From the NCBI GenBank assembly GCA_902783205.1, contig CACZQE010000307.1, forward strand, positions 1 to 6,012: a stretch of 6,012 bases of DNA, read 5' to 3'. Of this stretch, positions 1-6,012 are shown piece after piece (position 1 is the stretch's first letter; every line of letters starts with the position of its first letter). The position numbers were made by a program, and so were the translations under genes. This stretch comes from an uncultured Lachnospiraceae bacterium (GTDB lineage Bacteria > Bacillota_A > Clostridia > Lachnospirales > Lachnospiraceae). A model generated the notes under the pieces. It had not been told where the DNA came from, did no database searches, and was given only the letters and a program-made list of their open reading frames with translations.

Positions 1-1089
1 GGTATGCTCCGCATGGTCATGGGGCTTGGCACCTGCGCCGTGGACAGGATTGAAGGGTCTTACCCAAGACTGATCTCCCTGGATAAGCCCGGGGCCACCG
101 CTTTTCATACCGCCGCCGAACATCACCGTTTTTCCCAGAGAAATGTGGAGATGATCGACCGGGAGACAGGAGCCCTGGAACAGGTACCTTTCACGGTAGT
201 GGAGAAGGCTCTGCCTGCTTATCTTAAGAAAATGCTATTTGACCGCGACCGGGAGGCGGAACGCCGTCTTTCAGACAGGGGAATCTTCAGAAGCGTACCC
301 TTTGTCACATGCTCGGGTTTTGCCGATAATCCCTCTGTCATGCAGGATATGCAGGGGCTGATGAAGGTGGTGGAAAAAGAGTACGGACAACCGGTGGATA
401 TAGAGTTTACCATCAATGTGGAGGAGGACGGATCCTATGTGATCAACCTCCTGCAGTGCCGTCCTCTCCTGGTATTCGAAGACAGGACACGGCAGATGAT
501 TCCCGAAGATCTGAGTGACAGGGAGATCTTCCTGGACTGCCGCCATACATCCATGGGTCAGTCCCAGCATCTTAAACTGGACGGTATAGTTTATGTGGAT
601 CCGGTGGCCTATTACGAGATGCCCTACCAGAGAAAAAAAGAAGTGGCGGCGGCGATCGGAAAGGTCAACTGGTATTTCAGAGATCAGGATAAAAAGCTGA
701 TCCTGATGGTGCCGGGAAGGATCGGGACGACATCTCCGGAACTGGGGGTGCCTACAAACTTTTCCGATATCAGCGGCTTTTCAGCCATATTTGAAATAGC
801 GGAATCCGGGGTCGGCTACAATCCTGAGCTGTCCTACGGAAGTCATATATTCCAGGATCTGGTGGAAAACGAGATCCTGTATGCGGCAGTCTTTGAAGAT
901 GAGAGGACTGTCTGCTTCAGACCGGACAGGCTGAAAGAACTTGACAACAGGCTGGCTGACATCGAAGCAGATCTTGCCGGGCTTGAAGAAATCATCGGCT
1001 ATTACCCTGTAGAGAAAGCCGGCTGCTTTCTCTACCATGACCTCTTTGAAGAGCGCCTGGTCTGTACGATCCGGAAGGAGGAAATGTAA
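1..1089 (+). CDS. PEP/pyruvate-binding domain protein (PPDK N-terminal-like), 5'-truncated by window edge
   Basis: This is the C-terminal part of a protein related to the ATP-grasp nucleotide-binding half of PEP synthase and pyruvate phosphate dikinase. The frame is open from base 1 (a Gly codon), so the ATG at base 4 is probably internal. Numbering from that Met, GLGTCAVDR at 7-15 matches the GLGTRAVDR signature of PEP/pyruvate-binding proteins, with Cys where Arg is usual. LLQCRPL at 149-155 corresponds to the QxRP motif that closes the ATP-grasp domain. A conserved C-terminal region follows, with PGRIGTTSPELGVP at 237-250 and PELSYGSHIFQDLVE at 274-288, both typical of stand-alone members of this family. 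No phosphohistidine swivelling domain or PEP-utilising barrel follows, so it is not a complete PEP synthase, and the reaction and target are unknown. The stop codon directly abuts the next start codon, implying translational coupling. Family assignment is firm; function is not. Confidence 0.85.
   Translation, partial: GMLRMVMGLGTCAVDRIEGSYPRLISLDKPGATAFHTAAEHHRFSQRNVEMIDRETGALEQVPFTVVEKALPAYLKKMLFDRDREAERRLSDRGIFRSVPFVTCSGFADNPSVMQDMQGLMKVVEKEYGQPVDIEFTINVEEDGSYVINLLQCRPLLVFEDRTRQMIPEDLSDREIFLDCRHTSMGQSQHLKLDGIVYVDPVAYYEMPYQRKKEVAAAIGKVNWYFRDQDKKLILMVPGRIGTTSPELGVPTNFSDISGFSAIFEIAESGVGYNPELSYGSHIFQDLVENEILYAAVFEDERTVCFRPDRLKELDNRLADIEADLAGLEEIIGYYPVEKAGCFLYHDLFEERLVCTIRKEEM
1075..1081 (+). 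promoter_or_regulatory. Ribosome binding site for the multidomain gene
   Basis: AAGGAGG lies 8 bases before the ATG at 1090, inside the last codons of the upstream gene. It fixes the start of the large protein and supports co-translation with the upstream gene. Confidence 0.85.
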
Positions 1090-4000
1090 ATGGACAAAAG
1101 AGAAAGCATATGGGATTTCAGACCGGAACTGATGAGTGACCGGGAAATGATCGACCGCTTTCATATGATCCTTTCGGCTATGACCGCAGATGTCCGGACC
1201 CGCCTTGGAAATACACGGGGCCTGACGGGGCTCTTTGAAAGGCTGCGGGCAGAGGAGGACTGGCGGGAGATCCGCGCCCATCTCAGTATGATCCGGGAAG
1301 CGGGCGACCGCCTTTCGGGAGAACACAGAAATCTGGTATTAACTCAGCTCCTGCCTCTGATCTTTCATGAAAACGGGACCATTCGCCGCCAGGCAGCCGT
1401 CTGCTGCGGCGTTCTTCTCTCCCTCAGTGCCGCAGATGACGAGCCTGTATTTGAAAACACGATCGCCGGGATCCTTTTCCGTTCCGGAGACCTGGCCGGA
1501 GAGTCAGGACTCCACACGGGAAATGCTCTCCGTCTGATCCTGTCCGTTATGCTTGAGAAAACGGAAGGCGAGACCCGGAAAAAGGTCCTTCGCCATATCG
1601 GCAACTATTTCAAGTCTTCCAGGTGGGACAGGGAGGCGTGCCTGAGTCTTTTAGAGGCGGTAACGGACATTCCCTTTGACCGTTGGAGTGTCATGCAGAG
1701 GGGATATATCTGCGACTTCATGAGAAGCTTCATGAACGGGTCCGATGAGGAACTGCGTCAGGCTTCCCTGATGCTTGTGGACAAGTGGATGTGCCAGGGC
1801 TGGAAATGTACGGAAGATATGATCAGTTATCTTTGCAGCCTGACCCCGGCGGACGGGGCAAAGATCTGCGAGCATTATCTCCTGGCCCGGATCCGGGCCA
1901 TGGCTGAATCCGGAATTCCCTGTAAGGATAATGCATCAGATGATCCCGGCATGAAAACAGTTGCCTTTGACGGCGCCCTCCTCTTCCGGGAGAATCTTCG
2001 TTCCGATGATCTCTGGCTGTATAAGATGATCAATCTGGACATTTTAAAGCGCTATTATCTGACTAAAGATGCCAGAGACCTGTATATTTACGCGGTCCAC
2101 CTTTTAAATATACTCAGGCTCAATACCAGGCAGGAGGTTTTCTTCAAGGCGGGAGACGACCTGGTGGAGGTCATGCCCCTGATCGAAATGCATCAGAGGT
2201 ATGAGATCATCCAGGAAATCTTCAAGGCGATCGCCTTACGGGATGACTCCTCCAACTATCTGCCCTCCTTCCTCGGAAGAACCTTTACCGGTGTCGGGGG
2301 CCGGGAGGGAAGAGAACTGCAGAAACAGCTGCGGGACCTTTCGGACAGTCCTGATAATGACATTGTAAAAATAGTAGCGGAGACCATCTGCGTTATCATG
2401 GATAATTACAGTCCGGCTGAAGATCCTGCCGGAGAAGAAGGAAATGTTAACAGACGGCGCGAGTATCCGGGTATCCTCTGCCGCTGCATGGCAGACAGCA
2501 GGCCGGATATTGCCATAGAGACCTTCTATCTGGCGGGAGATATCCTTTTCCGGAATCCGGGCCGGGCCCTGGAAACCCTCAACGGTATGCAGCTGGTCCG
2601 CAAGATACTGATCTATATGAAGGAAACGCCGCAGTGCCATAAGAAGTACTATATGCTTCCGGTCATCCGGCAGATCTGCCGTTATCTGGATGAACTATCT
2701 GAGAGAGGACTGCCTGACGATACAGTCAGGTCCGGCCGGGGAATTGCCGTTTATTCCGGGACATTTGACCCGTTTTCCATGAGGCATAAGGCCATTGTCC
2801 GGGAAGTGGCAGATATGGGTTACACCGTATATCTCAACATACACAGTTTTGCATGGGACAGTAATTCCACCCCCATGATGATCCGCCGCAGGATCGCTTC
2901 TGTCACAGTGGCGGATATACCCGGGGTTTATCTGCTGCCGGAAGACTTTGCCCTGAATATAGAAAATACTGACGATCTGAAGAGGCTCAGGGAATCCTTT
3001 CCCGGCCGGGAGATCAGCCTTGTGGCGGGAAGCAGCCTGGCAGGTATGAGCGATGCCTATCTGCGGGAGCCGGGACCCGGCACCATACACCATTTCCCCC
3101 ACATCATATATTTTAAGAACGACAGTTACGGAGACCTGGATCTGAAGATGAGCCGGAAACGGATCTTCGGGCAGATTACGACCCTGCGACTTCCCGTCTT
3201 CTACGATGACATGTCTTCCGTGCAGATTCGGGAGAACATAAGAGAAGGAAAGGAAATCACGAATCAGGTCGATGTCCGGGCTGCCCAGATGATAAAAGAC
3301 TGGAATCTCTACGCGGATATAGACCGTACTACAAATGTGGCCCAGATGAAACCCTGCTTTATGACTGTCCGGGAGACGGACCGGGGGACAGAAGCCACGG
3401 TAACCGATGAGAGAGCAGGACGAGTCATTGCCCGGGGCAGTTATCATGAGACCGGGGACGGTGTGGTCCGGATCGACCGGATGCAGATGGGAGAAGGCTG
3501 CACTGTGGCTGAAGAGGAGCTGGCTTTTAATGAGATTATCGCAAAGTGCCAGGAAGAAGGATATCTTTATGCCGTCTGCAGCTCAGACCTGCTCAGGCCG
3601 GACCTGATGGAAAACTTCGGATTCCTCCCCGATGAGGAAGAAGGAAAGACCGGCGTCCTGGACATGCGTAAGCCCCTGGCTATGTTTTATGACGTGGCCA
3701 CCATGCTCAAAAACCCCTACTCCGGGGACTGGGAAGTCAGAAAGGCGCTGCTCGCCGGCAGGGAGCGGCTTAAGAAGGCCCTGATCAGACTCTTCCCCGG
3801 CAGCCTGGTCCTTCACTTTGATTCTGAAATTCTGAATTATAAAATCAGCCGTCTGATCCGGAACCGGGAGGGTATCCTCACGCCGGAGGAGACAGAGGAG
3901 AGCGGACGGAATGTACTCTGCGTACCTTTCGGAAAGATGCTGAAAGGAATGCGGATTCCCAATACAGTCACCAAAGTCCTCTATACGGAGAAGACTTATG

Positions 4001-4662
4001 ATAAAGAACTGAAACGATTTGAATTCAGTGAGCTGCCGGACCACAGGCCTCTGCAGACCCAGATCCGGATGCTCAAGTCCATGAATATGCCCATCATTCT
4101 TGTTGATGACGTGTATAACAAAGGATACAGGATGCAGGAACTGGATGCCCTGCTGGCTGCGGAAAAGCTGGATGTGGACCACATCATCGTAGGGTTTATG
4201 TCCGGGCGGGGCAGGAAGCTGGCCGCGGTCCGGGGCAAGAATATAGTGACCACCTGCGTGATTCCCAACATGCGGACCTGGCTTCTGGAGTCGGACCTCT
4301 ATCCCTTCGTGGGAGGGGACGGAATCAGGACGGATATTGATATTATTGCCAAGCGGGATGCCCTTCCCTCCATCAACCGCCTCCTTCCCTACCAGCGGCC
4401 GGAATTCCTGCATGGCGTGCCGGATAAAGAAGTAGTCAGGCTGTCAGCCATCTGCATTGAGAATGCACGCGACCTTTACCGGGCCCTGGAACGGGTTTAC
4501 AGCAGGCTGCATCACCGCACCCTGACCCTGGAGCGTATCAAGGAAGTCTTTCCTGAGCCCCGCTATCCGGAGGGAATCGACCTTTCCGACCGGACAAGGC
4601 ATAATCCGGTATCCCGAATCCTGGAAAGAGAAAGAATCCGCCTGGTGCGGACCTATCAGTAA
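1090..4662 (+). CDS. Large multidomain protein: HEAT-like / NadD-like nucleotidyltransferase / GNAT-like / PRTase-like
   Basis: This 1190-residue soluble-looking protein has no signal peptide or membrane segment that I can see. Residues about 80-440 are helical and HEAT-like (for example LLPLIFHENGTIRRQAAV at 87-104). Residues 551-741 resemble nicotinate-nucleotide adenylyltransferase (NadD): YSGTFDPFSMRH at 555-566 matches the GTFDPxHxGH nucleotide-binding motif and SSVQIR at 709-714 matches the C-terminal SSTxIR motif. Residues 753-848 look like a GNAT fold ending in the usual NFGF (842-845). Residues 880-1079 look like a type I phosphoribosyltransferase, with VDDVYNKGYRM at 1005-1015 in place of the PRPP loop. 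Both catalytic motifs are altered: Ser563 replaces the first His of HxGH, and the TGxT end of the PRPP loop is KGYR. Activity is therefore uncertain; it could be a divergent enzyme, a nucleotide sensor or a scaffold. It starts directly after the PEP/pyruvate-binding gene and sits 37 bases before larB. Architecture is inferred from motifs by eye; the overall function is unknown. Confidence 0.85.
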   Translation: MDKRESIWDFRPELMSDREMIDRFHMILSAMTADVRTRLGNTRGLTGLFERLRAEEDWREIRAHLSMIREAGDRLSGEHRNLVLTQLLPLIFHENGTIRRQAAVCCGVLLSLSAADDEPVFENTIAGILFRSGDLAGESGLHTGNALRLILSVMLEKTEGETRKKVLRHIGNYFKSSRWDREACLSLLEAVTDIPFDRWSVMQRGYICDFMRSFMNGSDEELRQASLMLVDKWMCQGWKCTEDMISYLCSLTPADGAKICEHYLLARIRAMAESGIPCKDNASDDPGMKTVAFDGALLFRENLRSDDLWLYKMINLDILKRYYLTKDARDLYIYAVHLLNILRLNTRQEVFFKAGDDLVEVMPLIEMHQRYEIIQEIFKAIALRDDSSNYLPSFLGRTFTGVGGREGRELQKQLRDLSDSPDNDIVKIVAETICVIMDNYSPAEDPAGEEGNVNRRREYPGILCRCMADSRPDIAIETFYLAGDILFRNPGRALETLNGMQLVRKILIYMKETPQCHKKYYMLPVIRQICRYLDELSERGLPDDTVRSGRGIAVYSGTFDPFSMRHKAIVREVADMGYTVYLNIHSFAWDSNSTPMMIRRRIASVTVADIPGVYLLPEDFALNIENTDDLKRLRESFPGREISLVAGSSLAGMSDAYLREPGPGTIHHFPHIIYFKNDSYGDLDLKMSRKRIFGQITTLRLPVFYDDMSSVQIRENIREGKEITNQVDVRAAQMIKDWNLYADIDRTTNVAQMKPCFMTVRETDRGTEATVTDERAGRVIARGSYHETGDGVVRIDRMQMGEGCTVAEEELAFNEIIAKCQEEGYLYAVCSSDLLRPDLMENFGFLPDEEEGKTGVLDMRKPLAMFYDVATMLKNPYSGDWEVRKALLAGRERLKKALIRLFPGSLVLHFDSEILNYKISRLIRNREGILTPEETEESGRNVLCVPFGKMLKGMRIPNTVTKVLYTEKTYDKELKRFEFSELPDHRPLQTQIRMLKSMNMPIILVDDVYNKGYRMQELDALLAAEKLDVDHIIVGFMSGRGRKLAAVRGKNIVTTCVIPNMRTWLLESDLYPFVGGDGIRTDIDIIAKRDALPSINRLLPYQRPEFLHGVPDKEVVRLSAICIENARDLYRALERVYSRLHHRTLTLERIKEVFPEPRYPEGIDLSDRTRHNPVSRILERERIRLVRTYQ
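1327..2409 (+). other. HEAT-like alpha-helical region (residues about 80-440)
   Basis: The translated segment is rich in amphipathic helices with Leu/Ile spacing and short turns carrying Asp/Gly/Asn then Arg, as in HEAT or armadillo solenoids. Clear examples are residues 87-104 and the stretch around SDEELRQASLMLVDKW (218-233). Individual repeats are degenerate, so repeat number and limits are approximate. Such solenoids usually bind partner proteins, which would fit a scaffold role. Confidence 0.45.
2740..3312 (+). other. NadD-like nucleotidyltransferase domain (residues 551-741)
   Basis: A beta strand (GIAVYSG) leads into GTFDP at 557-561, as in NadD and related cytidylyltransferase-like enzymes, followed by FSMRH instead of the usual IHxGH. 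His566 keeps the second His position, while Ser563 and Arg565 replace the first His and the Gly. LVAGSSL at 644-650 aligns with the NadD segment that normally reads GxD, so that Asp is also lost. SSVQIR at 709-714 keeps the phosphate-binding SSTxIR signature, and the domain ends in a helix and NLY as NadD proteins do. Fold assignment is good; substrate and activity are not established. Confidence 0.75.
3346..3633 (+). other. GNAT-like segment (residues 753-848)
   Basis: The order of strands and helices resembles a small acetyltransferase: an MKPCFMTVRE strand, two further strands (ATVTDERAGRVIARGSYHE is the second turn), the VVRIDRMQMGEGCTVAEEE turn into a helix where acetyl-CoA would bind, LYAVCSS, then a LMENFGFLPD ending. 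The usual Q/RxxGxG/A pyrophosphate loop is only weakly recognisable, at MGEGCTVAE. This may be a degenerate or non-catalytic GNAT. Confidence 0.5.
3727..4326 (+). other. Phosphoribosyltransferase-like domain (residues 880-1079)
   Basis: IILVDDVYNKGYRMQELDAL at 1002-1021 has the hydrophobic strand, paired Asp1006/Asp1007 and following helix of a type I PRTase PRPP-binding loop. The Thr/Ser-Gly-x-Thr end is replaced by Lys1011-Gly-Tyr-Arg1014. Upstream, VPFGKMLKGMRIPNTVTK (945-962) looks like the earlier strand-loop where PRTases bind pyrophosphate. Downstream, HIIVGFMSGRGRKLA fits the next strand. Substrate is not predictable by eye. Confidence 0.55.
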
Positions 4663-4685
4663 AAAGAAAGAATATGCCGGTAAGA

Positions 4686-4692
4686 GAGGAGG
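4686..4692 (+). promoter_or_regulatory. Ribosome binding site for larB
   Basis: GAGGAGG, within a purine-rich run, ends 7 bases before the ATG at 4700 and confirms that start. It lies in the 37-base gap after the large gene, where I see no hairpin terminator and no convincing promoter, so larB is probably co-transcribed with the upstream genes. Confidence 0.85.
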
Positions 4693-4699
4693 AGACCTT

Positions 4700-5461
4700 A
4701 TGCAGGCCAGAGAAATCCTGGAGCAATTCCGGAATGGAGAAATCACCATAGACGAGGCAGAGAACTATTTCAGAAAAGCTCCTTTTGAACAGCTGGGCGA
4801 TTATGCCAAGCTGGATACAAGCCGCGAGATCCGGTCCGGTTTTCCGGAGGTTGTTCTTTGCAGCGGGAAAGCCGATGCCTATCTCACGGAGATTTACAGA
4901 AAACTTTATGAGGTTTACGGGGAGGTTTTCGGTACCCGCGCCAGCGAGCACCAGTTCGAGCTGGTCCGCCGGGTCATTCCGGAGGTCACCTATGATCCTG
5001 TCTCCCGCATATTGAAATATGAAAAAGAAGACAGAAAACGGACAGGCCTGGTTGCAGTATGTTCCGCGGGAACGGCAGATATACCCGTGGCGGAAGAGGC
5101 GGCCCAGACAGCAGAGTATTTCGGATCCAATGTGGAGCGGATCTATGATGCGGGCGTATCCGGAATCCACAGGCTTTTAGCCAATACTGACCGGATCCGT
5201 CAGGCCAACTGTGTCATTGCCGTGGCCGGTATGGAGGGCGCCCTTGCCAGTGTGATCGGCGGCCTGGTGGACCGGCCGGTGATCGCCGTGCCCACTTCCG
5301 TGGGTTACGGAGCAAGTATGAAGGGCCTCTCAGCCCTCCTGACCATGATCAACTCCTGCGCCAACGGAGTGGCAGTCGTAAACATTGATAACGGATATGG
5401 TGCCGGTTATATCGCCACTCAGATCAACCGTCTGGGAACGGCACAGAAAGAGGATAAATGA
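4700..5461 (+). CDS. larB: LarB, NaAD carboxylase/hydrolase of nickel-pincer cofactor synthesis
   Basis: LarB carboxylates the C5 position of the pyridine ring of nicotinic acid adenine dinucleotide and hydrolyses the phosphoanhydride, giving pyridinium-3,5-biscarboxylic acid mononucleotide and AMP. It is the first committed step to the nickel-pincer nucleotide and acts in the cytoplasm. At 253 residues the protein has normal full length. The N-terminal part (about 1-114) carries the LarB-type FPEVVLCSGK at 48-57. The C-terminal part (about 115-245) is PurE/AIR-carboxylase-like, with CSAGTADIPVAEEA at 121-134, AGVSGIHRLL at 151-160, AGMEGALASVIGGL at 176-189 and VPTSVGYGAS at 197-206. Cys220, in NSCANGV, matches the L. 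plantarum LarB cysteine (Cys221) that adds to the pyridinium ring, so the enzyme looks catalytically intact. The gene overlaps larE by four bases. Confidence 0.95.
   Translation: MQAREILEQFRNGEITIDEAENYFRKAPFEQLGDYAKLDTSREIRSGFPEVVLCSGKADAYLTEIYRKLYEVYGEVFGTRASEHQFELVRRVIPEVTYDPVSRILKYEKEDRKRTGLVAVCSAGTADIPVAEEAAQTAEYFGSNVERIYDAGVSGIHRLLANTDRIRQANCVIAVAGMEGALASVIGGLVDRPVIAVPTSVGYGASMKGLSALLTMINSCANGVAVVNIDNGYGAGYIATQINRLGTAQKEDK
5449..5453 (+). promoter_or_regulatory. Ribosome binding site for larE, inside the larB 3' end
   Basis: AGAGG lies 4 bases before the ATG at 5458. It is weaker and closer than the sites of the other genes. With the ATGA stop/start overlap, this points to translational coupling from larB. 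Confidence 0.6.
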
Positions 5462-6012
5462 CAATAGATGAAAAATATGATGTGCTGATCGGGAATCTGA
5501 AGGAAATGGGAAGCCTGGCAGTCGCCTTTTCGGGTGGTGTGGATTCTTCTTTTCTCCTTTATGCCGCGAAGGAAGCGCTGGGGAACAGAGTATTTGCCAT
5601 TACGGCCGGATCGGTCTTCTTTCCGGATCATGAATATGATGAGGCGGTTTCACTCTGCAGGAGCCTGGGAGTCCGGCATATGACTCTGCAGGAAGATGTC
5701 CTGTCTGTGCCCGGCATCAAAAATAATCCGGCCAACCGCTGCTATCTCTGCAAGAAAGCTCTTTTCGGCCGGATGCTTGCCATGGCCCGGGAAGGCGGCG
5801 CAGCCTTTCTGGCGGAAGGATCCAATATGGATGATATGGGGGACTACCGGCCAGGTATGCAGGCCGTTGCCGAACTGGGTGTCAGAAGTCCCTTAAAAGA
5901 GGCCGGACTTGGCAAGGCTGAGATCCGGTCCCTGTCAAAGCGGTTTTCGCTTCCTACCTGGAACAGGCCTTCCAAAGCCTGCCTGGCCAGCCGCTTTGCC
6001 TACGGAGAGACC
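5458..6012 (+). CDS. larE: LarE, ATP-dependent sulfur transferase of nickel-pincer cofactor synthesis (3'-truncated by window edge)
   Basis: LarE adenylylates the carboxylates of pyridinium-3,5-biscarboxylic acid mononucleotide and replaces them with thiocarboxylates, before nickel insertion by LarC. The first 185 codons are present, of the roughly 270 usual for the family, and the frame is open to the window end. The start is the ATG in the ATGA overlap with larB. SGGVDSS at 25-31 is the PP-loop that binds ATP. NRCYLCKKALF at 93-103, EGSNMDDMGDYRPG at 120-133 and RPSKACLASRF at 170-180 are LarE signatures. Cys175 corresponds to the sulfur-donating Cys176 of L. plantarum LarE. Cys95 and Cys98 add a CxxC that the L. 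plantarum enzyme lacks as I recall its sequence, so this is the three-cysteine type, which may use a persulfide or a [4Fe-4S] cluster instead of sacrificing a cysteine. Confidence 0.95.
   Translation, partial: MTIDEKYDVLIGNLKEMGSLAVAFSGGVDSSFLLYAAKEALGNRVFAITAGSVFFPDHEYDEAVSLCRSLGVRHMTLQEDVLSVPGIKNNPANRCYLCKKALFGRMLAMAREGGAAFLAEGSNMDDMGDYRPGMQAVAELGVRSPLKEAGLGKAEIRSLSKRFSLPTWNRPSKACLASRFAYGET

Noticed and set aside
4..6. ATG at base 4 as the true start of the first gene
   Set aside because: The frame is open to base 1, no ribosome binding site can be seen, and the GLGT motif is only six residues in, whereas family members have a long ATP-grasp N-terminus before it.
2695..3447. A 250-codon open frame on the - strand
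   Set aside because: It lies fully opposite the NadD-like part of the large gene, its translation shows no recognisable domain, and it is explained by codon bias of the + strand gene.
3583..4413. A 276-codon open frame on the - strand
   Set aside because: It lies opposite the PRTase-like and adjacent segments of the large gene. The translation is rich in His, Pro and Gln, as usual for antisense shadows, with no family motif.
4663..4699. Possible terminator or promoter between the large gene and larB
   Set aside because: The gap is purine-rich, with no inverted repeat plus T-run and no convincing -35/-10 pair. It is accounted for by the larB ribosome binding site.
4538..5170. A 210-codon - strand frame crossing the large gene/larB junction
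   Set aside because: It overlaps well-supported larB coding sequence and the end of the large gene, and no motif supports it.
5696..5896. A 66-codon + strand frame inside larE
   Set aside because: It is out of frame with larE, whose reading frame carries the RCYLCK and DYRPG motifs across the same bases.

Overview
The window is densely coding. All genes are on the + strand and read as one co-directional cluster: the 3' part of a PEP/pyruvate-binding (PPDK N-terminal-like) protein gene, a very large multidomain gene of 1190 codons, larB, and the 5' part of larE. Moderately GC-rich DNA, strong AGGAGG-type ribosome binding sites, ATG starts and very tight gene packing suggest a Gram-positive anaerobe of the Clostridia, perhaps Lachnospiraceae-like. 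That assignment rests on general appearance and remembered protein families, not on a search.

Layout: bases 1-1089 encode the C-terminal 362 residues of the PEP/pyruvate-binding protein, whose N-terminus lies outside the window. Its TAA stop is directly followed by the ATG of the next gene (1090-4662). That product has an alpha-helical HEAT-like N-terminal half, a nicotinate-nucleotide adenylyltransferase (NadD)-like domain with an altered HxGH motif, a GNAT-like segment, and a phosphoribosyltransferase-like domain with an altered PRPP loop. After a 37-base gap with a strong ribosome binding site comes larB (4700-5461). It overlaps by ATGA with larE (5458 onward), which runs off the right edge. 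No gap exceeds 37 bases, and I see no promoter, terminator, RNA gene, repeat, mobile element or CRISPR array.

How the genes may work together: LarB and LarE make the nickel-pincer nucleotide (NPN) cofactor first described for lactate racemase. LarB carboxylates the pyridine ring of nicotinic acid adenine dinucleotide (NaAD) and releases AMP. LarE then converts the two carboxylates to thiocarboxylates, and LarC (not in this window) inserts nickel using CTP. NaAD is the normal product of NadD, so a NadD-like and PRTase-like fusion protein next to larB is notable. The two upstream genes may supply, modify or regulate a pyridine-nucleotide step of NPN metabolism, or may be an unrelated neighbouring system. 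The LarE here has three cysteines at positions expected for the non-sacrificial (persulfide or [4Fe-4S]) type rather than the single-cysteine Lactobacillus plantarum type.
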